This document shows, piece after piece, positions 48,293 through 59,587 of a DNA stretch of 64,000 bases. A model generated the notes under the pieces. It was not told the origin of the DNA and ran no database searches. It worked only from the letters and a program-made list of their open reading frames with translations. The stretch's first letter is position 1. Each line of letters starts with the position of its first letter. This DNA comes from Channa striata (taxonomy: Eukaryota > Chordata > Actinopteri > Anabantiformes > Channidae): assembly GCA_033026295.1 (NCBI GenBank), contig CM065170.1:17308040-17372039 (forward strand), in the 5' to 3' direction. The position numbers were made by a program, and so were the translations under genes.

Positions 48293-51200
48293 ATGGAGAG
48301 GATGCTCCTGCTGTTGGGACTTGTGGCTCTGGCCACTTCCCATGTTGTAAGTATTTCTTATTGGTTCATTATTTTTGAGCTTGATGTAGCCAGTAACTGA
48401 CACATGACTGACACTTTGTGTTTTCTGCAGATCCCACGCTCCACGGAAGTACACGGTACGTCACATAACTGTCTTTTATGAAGGACATACAAGTTGTGGG
48501 ATCAGTGGAAAGACTTGCTTTGATTGTATTGTTTTACAGAGGTGTATGAGAAAGGCGAAGATGTGAACCCCATCCTCAACCTCGGTGAGAAAATGAAATA
48601 ATGGCCCCATTGTATAGATTATTAATGATCAGTGCCTAGTAAAGTTTTTTTGTTCCATGCTGTAGGTTCAGATGCCAGCCTGTTGGAAGGGGACATTCTA
48701 GTTCCAGTGAGTTGAAATGCTTTTCTCATGTTTGCTCATGTATGGCTGCAGATGTTTTACTCGTCGACTATAAGCAGCAGCACCACTGATATATCATCAG
48801 GGATTTTTTTCCCATTATTTGTCTGAATTTGCAGAGTGACTTGTACACTAACATCAGCTCTCAGATGAATGTACTAGAGAAAAATAAATGCAGAGTGCAC
48901 AGGGTGTAAATGGTGTAAATTTAATTTCCACCACTGCTTATGTAACAGTCGGTCCTTTTCCTATTTTATCTGCAATGTAATATCTGATTCCGGTAAAAAC
49001 ACCTGACAGGCTGTGCACTGGTTTTTATTGTGTATTTGTTTATTGACCTTGATTAGGTCATGGTCTAAACAAAAAAATTGTGGCAAAGCAAAAATGGATT
49101 TCTATAAATGATTAGACATTAATTAAAACATAAAACAATGTGTGAAAAGATTATTAAAAATTAGAAGCAGATGAAAATAGTAGAAAATTACTTTTGAATC
49201 CATCATTAGGAAATGTGATACAAGTATAAATCTGTTTTTAGCAGCAGGGAAGAAGGCGGCTGATGACGGAGACCATTGCTGATTCCCGTGAAGGAGTTTC
49301 AAGCTTTAGCAGCTGAGATGGACTGAGGGGGTGAATATATTTTATAGGCACTGCACTTCCTAAACAAATTCTCTATGCCACAGGAAGGAAGAAATGCCCT
49401 GATTGACAAAAGATACAGATGGAAATTCCCAATTCCTTACATTCTGGGTGATGACTTAGGTGAGTTTTGAAATAATGCAGTTCACAGTGTAGGAATTTGA
49501 TTCTGTAACACTCACCATTTAAGCAGGAAATGCCTGCAGTTTGAAGGATGGTCACAGAATGGTGTCTAGTTGCTGAGGTCTTGTAAAACACACGTTTGTG
49601 ATGGTTTCTCTCACTGCTTAGATCTGAATGCAAAAGGTTGCGTCCATCAGGCTTTTGAAATGTATCGACTCAAGTCTTGTATTGACTTCAAGCCTTACGA
49701 AGGAGAGAAGACCTTTATCAAGTTTGAAAAGAGAGGAGGGTAAGGCTCAAACGTTCTTATTTGTGCTTGCTGCTGCAGAACAGACACACATTCTCAGTTA
49801 TTCAATGATTTATTTCTTACTAGGAAGGAGGAATATTCTATTACCTGTTGTATTACCTGTATTTCAGCCTGGTCAGTTTGTTTAACAGGTAGTACAAGTA
49901 CTACTCAATTCTGATAAAATGATTCTTATCTCGGAAAACACTCATACCAGGCATAGGCCATAGAGTTAAACAGGTAAATTGAAATATAGTATTTGCAGCA
50001 CTTTGGAAACGGTAAAATTCATGTCATTTTGGAGGTTGATCTAAAATTCCAGATATTTTGAGCTCTGCTACTTCAATCTGTCTAATTTGTGTCTGGCAAG
50101 CCTCAAAGCTGGAGTGAAGTGTCCCTTTTAAATTTTCTGCTGTGTTTGGTATTTTCTAGGTGTTTTTCCAGTGTTGGTGACCAGCAAGTTGGTCAGATTC
50201 TATCTTTGGGGCCAGGCTGTGACCATAAGGCAGTGATTGAGCATGAGCTACTCCATGCTCTGGGATTTTACCATGAACAGTCTCGTACAGACAGAGATGA
50301 CTATGTTGACATCTGGTTAAACCAGGTTACACCAGGTACAAGATGTCCAAGAACATTATGGTGTCACATTGTCTTTTTAAAGCTCTCTTTGGGACTAATA
50401 CTATAAAATTGTTGTCTAGCTCCCAAAGATGAACCTACAGCACATTTGTAGTCTGCATTTAACCTTTCTGTTTGGTATGAGTCACTAATGAGCTTTGAAT
50501 TTCCTGCAGGAATGGAACACAACTTCAACAAATACAACGATGACTTCATAACTGATCAAAATACGCCGTACGACTATGAGTCCGTCATGCATTACAGGCC
50601 CTTCTCCTTCAATAAGAATGAGTCCATCCCGACTGTCACCACCAAAATCCCAGAGTTCTACAACATCATTGGCCAGTACCTTGACTTCAGTGAAATGGAC
50701 ACCCTCAGGCTCAACCGCATGTACAACTGCTGTATGTATTTGCTAACACACTGAATTTTCTATTATTCTTGATATTTTTGTTTTTTTAAGCTGACGATGG
50801 ACAGATTGGAATGTTAGATCAAAAAGGATCACAGTCTTTAGGATGCAGGTTACAGTTTGTTTAAAAGTGTAACATTGGCCAAACATAGAAATGATTGTGC
50901 AAATCCTCACCTGCGTCCACCCCAGCCGGCCCCCTCACCCTGCTGGACCAGTGCACCTTTGAGTATGCCAGCATCTGTGGGATGATCCAGGCCTCCTCTG
51001 ATGATGACGACTGGGTTCACACTAAGAGCACGCCTGGAGCAGAGGATCACACACTCCTGGGAAAATGCAGAGGTCAGTGCTGAATATGTTTTTAATCCCA
51101 ATTACTCATTTTTGTTAGTTCAGTCCACATGGAAAACATGCTGTTAACAGCTTCTCTTATTTTGTCTGATTGTCTAGATTCTGGGTACTTCATGCATTTC

Positions 51201-52534
51201 AGCACAATGACTGGGAAGCCCCAGGAGTCTGCTCTCCTGGAGTCCCGAACCCTGTACCCCAAGAGGAAGCTTCAGTGTCTGCAGTTTTTCTACAAGATGA
51301 CGGGAAGCCCTACAGACAGGCTGGTCATCTGGGTTAAGCTGGACGATGGCACCGGCACTGTTCGGAGAATGCAGAAAATACACACCTTTTCGGGTATTTT
51401 CACATTCTTATTTTATTCACACAGTCAGTGTGTTATCTTAAATGTGCCATGCTATTATTTTAAAGTATTTAAGGGATCAATCTTCTTAATCTTCTTACAT
51501 TAATAAGATAATATTAAATCAAGATTTATTTTCCACATTTAAAAGCTGTTGCTTTCACTGGCTTATAAATTCACTACTTTGTAAATGATAAATACTGCCC
51601 CAAAAAGTAAGATCTGTCGTCTTGTCCCCTCCCTTGTTACCCAGCGGACTCTGACCATACATGGAAGATTGCCCACGTTCCAATGGAGGTTGGGGTGAAA
51701 TTCCGCTACGCTTTCCAGGCTGTGCGTGGTAACCCTGCTGCATCTGCTGGCGGCATCTACATTGATGACATCAGCCTGACTGAGACGCGTTGCCCAAACG
51801 CAGTGTGGAGGATTCAGAACTTCTCCAAGATCATGGAAACGGCTGATACCAACACTGTTATCGACAGCCCTCGTTTCTACAGCCCTGAAGGCTATGCTTA
51901 TGGCGCCCGCATCATTCCTTTGACGACTTACACTGACTACACAGGGAACTATGCTGGACTGTACTTCCACCTAGCAAGCGGGGACAATGATGCGGTGTTG
52001 CCGTGGCCAGCAGCAAACAGACAGGCCACGTTGGTGGTGATGGACCAAGACCCAGACATCAAGCTGAGGATGTCTTCTGCCCGCAGCCTCACCACTGATA
52101 TGAGGAAAAGTAAGTGCTTCTTCACAGAGTGGATGTCTTTGTCCTAAATCACACCAGGTCATGGTGTTTCTTCTTTTATTTCTTCTAGCACCCGATGGAA
52201 ATTTCTTTTGGGACAACCCGTCCAAAGTGGGGAAGTATGACCCGTCCTGTGATTGCTATAGAGGAGAATCGTGGGGTTGGAGAAACTTTATCAAGCACTT
52301 TGACCTCAAGAGGCGCAACTACCTGAAGAATGACGACCTCATTATCTTCATCGACTTTGAGGGTTAGTGGTTTGTATTCAGTGTTTGTGTGTAAAACTGC
52401 TGCGCTTCTTTAAAAATGTTTTCTTTGTTCTCCTCAGCATGTCAAATTATCAGAAATTATCAGAATTTCTGTCTTTATTCACAGATATAACATCACTGAT
52501 TAAAACAGAAGTTCCCATTGAGCCACAGGAATAA
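48293..52534 (+). CDS. mep1a: Meprin alpha-type astacin metalloprotease, tandem copy 1, lacking EGF and membrane anchor
   Basis: Thirteen coding exons join in phase: 48293-48346, 48431-48455, 48540-48584, 48666-48706, 49384-49459, 49622-49739, 50160-50335, 50510-50731, 50926-51072, 51178-51393, 51645-52109, 52189-52362 and 52485-52534, giving 602 residues. There is a signal peptide ([18 protein letters not shown]), a short propeptide, and a tryptic-type activation site before mature N59 ([12 protein letters not shown]). The astacin domain has the zinc motif [12 protein letters not shown] (148-159) and Met-turn SVMHY (203-207). A MAM domain (about 255-422) and a MATH/TRAF domain (about 423-587) follow. 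The frame then stops after TEVPIEPQE. The neighbouring copy continues through an RXXR site, EGF-like domain and transmembrane helix; none of these is found downstream here. All catalytic residues are kept, so a secreted, active protease is predicted. Confidence 0.93.
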
Positions 52535-54652
52535 TGCAGCCTTCTATATCATGGTGAGCTAGGAAAATCAACAGTCCCACCAGGAATTCACAATCGTGCA
52601 GTTAATTGATGACCTTTCAATTAGAAACATAATTTCATACATTATCTCATGATTCTAATAATAGCATGATTTTTTTCTTTTAAAAATAACCTGATGGAAC
52701 ACATGTTGCTGGGATGTGCAGAAAACCTGAAGAAAGGATGGAGAAGCACAGCTGTAATACAACATCAGAATTGAACCCTAATATACACAATGTAAAATGT
52801 ATCTTTTGCATATGATTGACATATAAATGTTATGTAATTATGTGCATAAAAAGCTTTTGACATGACTCGTTTTGAACCACTAAGTTCTTTGCCAGTAAAG
52901 AGTTACTTAATTAAAGCTGTTAAAAAACAAACTGATGCTGTTTCTTTTGTGTTATGATTTATGAAAATAATCTTTGACCATTTAAGTAGTTGAAATCAGT
53001 TTACATGGGTATTTCCCATGTTTTAATGTATTAAAAAAACTGTGATTTTAGTAAACAAAGAGGGGAACAATTTTCAAACCCCTGTGTCTACTGAACTGCA
53101 AGATGAAAATTAACAACGGACATAAGCTCACTGGTGTCAATGAAGTTTGTGAGAGCATGAATGAATTAGGAAAACACAGACACAATGACAGGTCAAAGGC
53201 TCTCCACCCCTCCATAAAGCAGAACTCCCAGATGTAAAGAGACACAAACTGACTATAAATGAGGCCATCGACTTGTTTTTGGTAATTTTATTTCTGTCTT
53301 TGGGTTCAATTTGTTTCAATTTTTATTCTTCTTTATCATAATCATGTCGTATTTTGCACTTAGTCTTAGTCTTGGTCTATTTTTTGTCATCTTTCTTTTG
53401 TCTTTTAACTGAGCCCTGTGACTTGCAAACAAGAAATATTAATACTCACTTCACTCACATACAGAGACTCAGGCCCAGGATATCAGGGGCTTGTGCCCAG
53501 CCTGTGTAAAAGTAAGCAGTCTGTATGTAAAGAATAAAACGCGGCAGTTATGCTTGATGGAAAAAAAATCTGCAGCACTAGTAGTACGAGAGAAAAAAGT
53601 GTGTTGATGGTTAGAAGAATTCTGTGTTGGCTAAATGATGGTAGTGTAAAGCTAATGCTTGTTATAAAATCCTAAATGTGACAAAATGCCAGATATTAAA
53701 TAAAACAGATTTTAGAAATATGTAAAAATGAGAATTAACCTGAGAAAATAAAACTGTGAAGGATGGAGAATACTACAAAATGCAGCAGTTATGCAGATCA
53801 CTTTTTTTTCAAGAGGATCTTAATATTAATAATCCCTGTACTACTGCCAGTAAGTGTGGGTTATAGAAGCCACTGCTTCACATTAAAACATGTTTAAAGC
53901 ATATTTCTAAAATGACAAATTGAAACACACAGTAGCTCTGTTGTCGTTTAAATAATAACATGTTAAGGTTATAGGCTAATGTACAACGATCCCAGATCAG
54001 AGTTAAAAGAAATTACACAGACAATCGAATTAATTATAACTGGAAACAATGAATCTCTGTGTTATGAAATTTGAAAGACATGAGCAGTTGCAGCCACAGA
54101 GGACTCTGAACTTTATGGAAGTAGCAATTGTTTAATATCAATTAAATCAGCTGTGTTGACATTTGATAGACAGCAGTGCAGTAATAATAAGATAAAGACA
54201 TTGTGACATAGAACCATATCAGTGTATTAGACTGAACTGAACTGAACTGTCAGCACTTTATTAACTGTCCGGTCCAGTGTTCAGTCCCATGTTTAAAGTT
54301 ATCATCACTCTAAAACATATCTCACATCGCTGTAGGGAAAAAAACTGGAGCACTCTTTTGAATTCACAAAGAAAAAGGATGCGGTTTGGACACAAAAATC
54401 CATCTTCATCTGTTCTCTTGCATTTGAGATTGATGGTAAGGACAGGATTGTGTAAACACAAGTAACTCATAAACAGCACAACTAATAGCTTTGTTGACTT
54501 TTCTGTCCGATCATATCAGTCTGTTGTCTCTGTTTCCCTTAACAGTTTACTGCAGTCATCACCTGTTCATGCCAGAGCAGTTGATAAGTCGATCATATAA
54601 CAAGCTGTGAAGAAACGTGAGATGTTTGTTACTTATTACGCGCTATAATCCT
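52535..54652. other. Meprin gene 1 3'UTR and spacer
   Basis: ATTAAA at 52910-52915 followed by a T/GT-rich stretch is a plausible poly(A) signal. I searched this spacer by eye for the EGF and transmembrane exons missing from meprin gene 1 and found none, nor any remnant. An ACTGA pentamer run sits at 54231-54249. Confidence 0.5.
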
Positions 54653-54665
54653 GATCAAAGTTCCT
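54653..54665 (+). promoter_or_regulatory. HNF4-like site upstream of meprin gene 2
   Basis: gatcaaagttcct lies about 70 bases before the ATG and resembles an HNF4 direct-repeat site, which would fit gut or kidney expression of a meprin. A single motif match; weak evidence. Confidence 0.25.
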
Positions 54666-54729
54666 CTCCAGTCACTGTCTCCATGCGTATGTTTACAGCA
54701 GAGGGACACTCTTCTGTCCGGATAGTGGT

Positions 54730-57700
54730 ATGGGCTCCAGGGGCCGTTTTTGGAACTTTGCTGCACTGATCGGCATCTTTATTGTTCTGAAGGTAGAGAT
54801 GTTTCTGAGCTTTTGACATGTAATTGTACTTAAAAACAAAATTTCCCGCTGAAATAATTAGTATCGCTTCTCGTGTATTCTAGGTGCAAGCTGTTCCTAC
54901 ACTTCCCGGTTGGTTTCTATCAAATGTTCTGATCATATGCACATAAAATAAATTATTTGTGTGCTTTGAGCTTTAACAAAAAATGACCTTCCAGGTGACA
55001 ATGCAGATGCTGGTGAACTACGTGAAGACATTCCTGAAATCAACAAAGGTACATTGTCATTGTACATTGGTACATTGTACAATGTCGTGTGCAGGTGACA
55101 TTCATACAGCAAGAACTAATTGTGAATTTTTGAAATTCTAGGGTTAAAGCACCTGTTTGAGGGAGACATTGCTGGTAATGTAAGTATCCCGTCGATTGAC
55201 AAGTTAGATTTGTAAAGAAACAACAGATGAAAGCAGATTTTTGAAATAATCTTACTGTCCTGCAGCCAAGCAGAAATGCAATCCTTGATGAAACAAGAAG
55301 ATGGACATTTCCCATCCCCTACATCTTAACTGATTCTTTAGGTACGGTGTGCACAGTTTAATATAGTCCCAAGAAGATGCAGTCCAATGCATATATAAAA
55401 CATGTACTGATTGGAAATGTTTGTTTCTGTTACTTTAGAACTGAATGCTAAAGGTGTCATCCTCCAGGCTTTCGAAGAATACCGCCTGAGATCCTGTGTG
55501 GACTTCAAGCCCTATGAGGGCGAGACCAGCTATATCTCCTTCACTAAGCTCTCTGGGTGAGCTGCAGCATGTCACAAAGACTCAATCATTTCACCTGTTG
55601 CACAACTTTATGGGCCATGCAAGTCAAGTTATCAAACTTGATGGATTACCAACTAAAGATTAGGAAGTGCTGTTTAAAGCTAATTGTGTGTTTTATTATT
55701 TAGGTGCTGGTCATATGTTGGAGATGATAAAAAAGGCCAGAATGTGTCTATTGGGGACCGGTGTGACACGAAGGCCATTGTGGAGCATGAGCTCCTCCAC
55801 GCTCTGGGCTTTTACCACGAACAGTCTCGCTCAGACAGAGACGACTATGTTAAAATTTGGTGGGACCAGATTGAAGAAGGTGGGTTTTTGAAGCGCCTGC
55901 AATGACAATGGTAAAACGCTGTTAGCAGGTACAATGTTTATAAGGTTCACCAACTTAGGGTTTCTGTGGAAAGCGGGAAAAACAAATTTAAAAAACCCGA
56001 CAAAAAACATGACACGAACTGTAAATACGTCAGTGTGAGTGACCTGCTTCATGTCGGACTTTGGTTGGAGGGAACACCAGCCTGAAAAAACTACAACCAG
56101 CCGACATTTTTTTAGCCCATGTCATGAGGCCTACAATGTTCTGGTGCAATGTCAGCTGGGTAGCAAGCACCTTTTTCACCATTTGTGAAACAAAATAACA
56201 GTGTACATGTTGTAGTACTGTTTGTGTTCTGTGCTATTGTCTTCTGACAGGGATGGAGCACAACTTCAAAAAGTATGAAGATGACGTGGTCACTGATCTG
56301 AATACACCATATGATTATGAGTCCATCATGCACTACAGGCCGCTGTCTTTCAACAAGAATGAGAGTGTCCCCACAATCACCACCACCATACCCTTCTTTA
56401 ATGAGGTCATTGGCCAGCGGATGGACTTCAGTGCCGTTGACATCACTAGGCTGAACCGCATGTACGACTGTGGTAAGTGCCTCACTTTACACCTAAAGGT
56501 CGGAGAAACATTTGCGGTTCATTAATTATCATTATGCAATTAAATCTTGGAGGCTAAATGTTTAATACTGTCCTGTTGCAGCGAACACACACACTCTCCT
56601 GGACCAATGCTCATTTGAGCTGAACAACATCTGTGGAATGATCCAGAACGAGGAGGATAATTCAGACTGGGTGCAGACGTTGGGCAGCCCAGCTGATACT
56701 GATCACACCCTGACAGGACGCTGCAGAGGTGCCGACCAAATACTATCAGACATAAATCTCAGTTAAACCCAAAAAGAAAACATTCCAGTTCCATATCACT
56801 TCTTCTGTTTCTAGATTCTGGTTACTTCATGAGGTTTGACACATCCTCCGGTGTGGTCGGCAACAGCGCCCTGCTGGAGTCACGTATTCTGTATCCCAAG
56901 AGAGACGAACAGTGTCTGAGCTTCTTCTACAAAATGACCGGAGCTGCTGGGGACAAACTGGTGATATGGATCAGGACTGATGATGGGACAGGGACTCTAG
57001 GCAGTGTCAGGAAAATCCACACCATCACTGGTATCACATCCTTCCTATGCCAACGCCATACACTGTGTTTATGTTGCTAGTCTTGACTTTATTATGTCAC
57101 GTGCCTTAAAATGACTTTGTTGTAAATTAGGGCTGGATAAATAAAGTTGAATTGAATTGAATAAAACTTAAAAAAACTTTTCTTTCTGTGATTGTAAGGC
57201 TCATTCAAAACAGACATTGCAGTTCGTACTTGGCTACTACAGTAAATTGCTTTTGTCTCTCAGGTGACGGAGATGCATTTTGGAAAATGGCCCATGTGAC
57301 TCTTAAAGTGACAAAGAAGTTCCGCTACTTCTTCCAAGGCATCAGAGGATCTCCCAGCTCCTCAGGTGCCATCTTAATCGATGACATCACTCTAACTGAG
57401 ACTGTTTGCCCCACTGCTGTCTGGCAAATCCACAATTTCTCCAGCCTCCTTCCCACAGCTCCTGTGGGCAGTCCGATGAAAAGCAAGTGCTTCTACACCT
57501 CAGAGGGCTACTCCTTTGGTCTCAGTGTTTACCCAAATGGCAGAGAGGAGGCATACTCAGATTACCTTGCCATGACCTTGCACCTCTGCAGCGGAGAAAA
57601 TGATGCAGTAATGCAGTGGCCAGCTGAAAACAGGCAAGCAACCATTGTTGTCATGGACCAGGACCCCGATGTTGCACTGAGGATGTCTTCTACGAGAAGC

Positions 57701-58988
57701 TTCACCACAGGTAGGCCCAGGCTACAGGGACAAGACCGCCACTAAAGTACAAATTTCTAATGACTATTTTGCTCCTCAGACGGTGATGCCCGTTGGAACA
57801 AACCGACAGCCACATCAGGAGCAACATGGGATGAAAACTGCCAGTGCTACCGTGGTCAAGACTTTGGCTGGAGCACATTCATTTCTCACCAGCATCTACA
57901 CAGAAGGAGCTTCCTGAAGAACAATGACCTCATCATTACTGCTGATTTCAATGGTGAGCAGTAGATAAATTAAATAAAAATAAACAGCAGCAAATAGATG
58001 TTCACATATAAGTCACTGCACATTTACTTTTCCCCTTCTACTGCAGACTCATAAATATTCAATTCATGTTCTCTCTTAGGATGATCTAACATCTTGTGTA
58101 ACTTTTTACTCACTTGTTGTATTGCTAGATTTGACTCACCTGATCAACACTGAGGTCCCCGTCAAACCGGCCACGTCGGGCAATGACATCACAGACGAGA
58201 AGCCAATCAGCAAGGTGGAAATAAGACCAGAGTTTCCAAAACACAGAGAGGCACGATCTGTCGACCCCTGTCATCCCAATCCATGTGTTAATGGAGGCGT
58301 GTGTGTGCAGAGCGAAGGAAAAGCCTCCTGCAGGTGTGTGTTTATATAAAAACCCGTGAACCTGTGAGAAATTGGGAATTCAGGAGGAAACAAAGCTTCG
58401 CATAATAATTTAAAGGAGTATTTATGATGAGTTATGGGCTGCAAGTTCTTCTTGTTGAACAACAACCAAAATGAAATAACTTCTGGAGACCTGCAGTGAG
58501 ACCAGCTAAAACACACATTACTACTTCCTACTGTAATGCGTAAATCACTAATGGATGAGCTCAGTGTGTAGATACAGACGTTTGTCAAAATCTGTAACTT
58601 CTTTGGGTAAAGGTTTCCCCCAGTCACTGTGCCGAGCTAAGATAACTGATGACTATATTTTAAAAAGGTCAAACTTTTGAAACATGCAGATCTCTACCCA
58701 CTGCTCAAGTTACTCTTGCATGCCAAGTTGTGATTATTGTAGACTGTGTACCCTGTTTTCAGGTGAACAATGAACAACAATGAAATTATTTTTTAAAAAT
58801 CAAATAAACATTTCTGTCTGCTCACTTTCAGGTGTGCAACCAGCCAAACCACCTTCTACACTGGTAAAAGATGTGAGGAAAAGAACGTAGACACCGGCAT
58901 TCTGGGAGCTCTGGTTGGTGGTGCAGCAGGGATCGTACTTCTAACACTGGCCATCTTGACCATCATCAGGAGAGCTCAGTCAAACTAA
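54730..58988 (+). CDS. mep1a: Meprin alpha-type astacin metalloprotease, tandem copy 2, full-length and membrane-anchored
   Basis: Fourteen coding exons join in phase: 54730-54792, 54884-54908, 54995-55048, 55142-55179, 55266-55341, 55439-55556, 55704-55879, 56251-56472, 56582-56728, 56815-57030, 57264-57710, 57780-57953, 58129-58333 and 58832-58988, giving 705 residues. Order: signal peptide, propeptide, activation site [12 protein letters not shown], astacin domain with [12 protein letters not shown] (153-164) and Met-turn SIMHY (208-212), MAM, MATH, a linker with REAR (625-628) that fits the minimal furin motif RXXR, an EGF-like domain starting at C633 ([16 protein letters not shown]), a transmembrane helix (about 677-699) and a six-residue tail. 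Meprins cleave peptides and matrix proteins at epithelial surfaces. The linker, furin-type site and position beside ADGRF favour the alpha class. It is a tandem duplicate of the gene at 48293. Confidence 0.95.
57068..57162 (+). mobile_element. L2-like 3' tail in a meprin gene 2 intron
   Basis: tagtcttgactttattatg, a gccttaaaatgactttgttg block and taaagttgaattgaattgaa match the 3' end of the L2 copy at 20955-21044. The insertion lies in the intron between exons 10 and 11, plus orientation, and does not disturb the splice sites. Confidence 0.8.
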
Positions 58989-59587
58989 TTTTAGACGACT
59001 GATGTGTCCTCCGCATTAAATCACAGCAATAATAGTTCCAGAGAGAAATATGACTGTACAATAGTTAACCACCCATGTCTTACCCTGGGATACCCCAAAA
59101 GAATTGTACAGACACACAGGTTCGCTGAATGCACTGAAATTTTATTTAAGTCTATATTTGATTTGAGATACAGTTATACACACATAGTATACAGGTTATA
59201 GTTTAAATGACAAATGGTACAATATAATAAGTTAGTTTTCAGACTTTTCTTTTAAATACAAATAATATGGTAGTAGTAGTAATAATAGTAGTATTGACTT
59301 TAGGCTTCTCCTAAAGTCCTGCTTAGCCAAAGTATTGTTTTCATCATAAAAATCTACATCTTCTGTACTAAGAAAAATAAAACTGGTGTCCTTATGTATA
59401 AAATAACTTGATTTTCATATTACTCCACAGAGCACAATCTGATTTAATTTGTAGTGACAGCTAAAAATACAGTGTATTTTATATAAATATATGTACAAAC
59501 ACATCAGCCCTAAATTTAGTTACAGTCAGAACTTATCTGGTCTTACAATAAGCATCTACACATTTTCACGTGTCTACAGTCTCTAAT
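58989..59587. other. Convergent 3' ends of meprin gene 2 and the adhesion GPCR
   Basis: About 600 bases separate the meprin stop from the proposed stop of the minus-strand GPCR. AATAAA at 59376-59381 (plus) and its reverse complement TTTATT at 59141-59146 (minus AATAAA) are candidate poly(A) signals. If both are used, the two transcripts overlap tail to tail. Confidence 0.4.
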
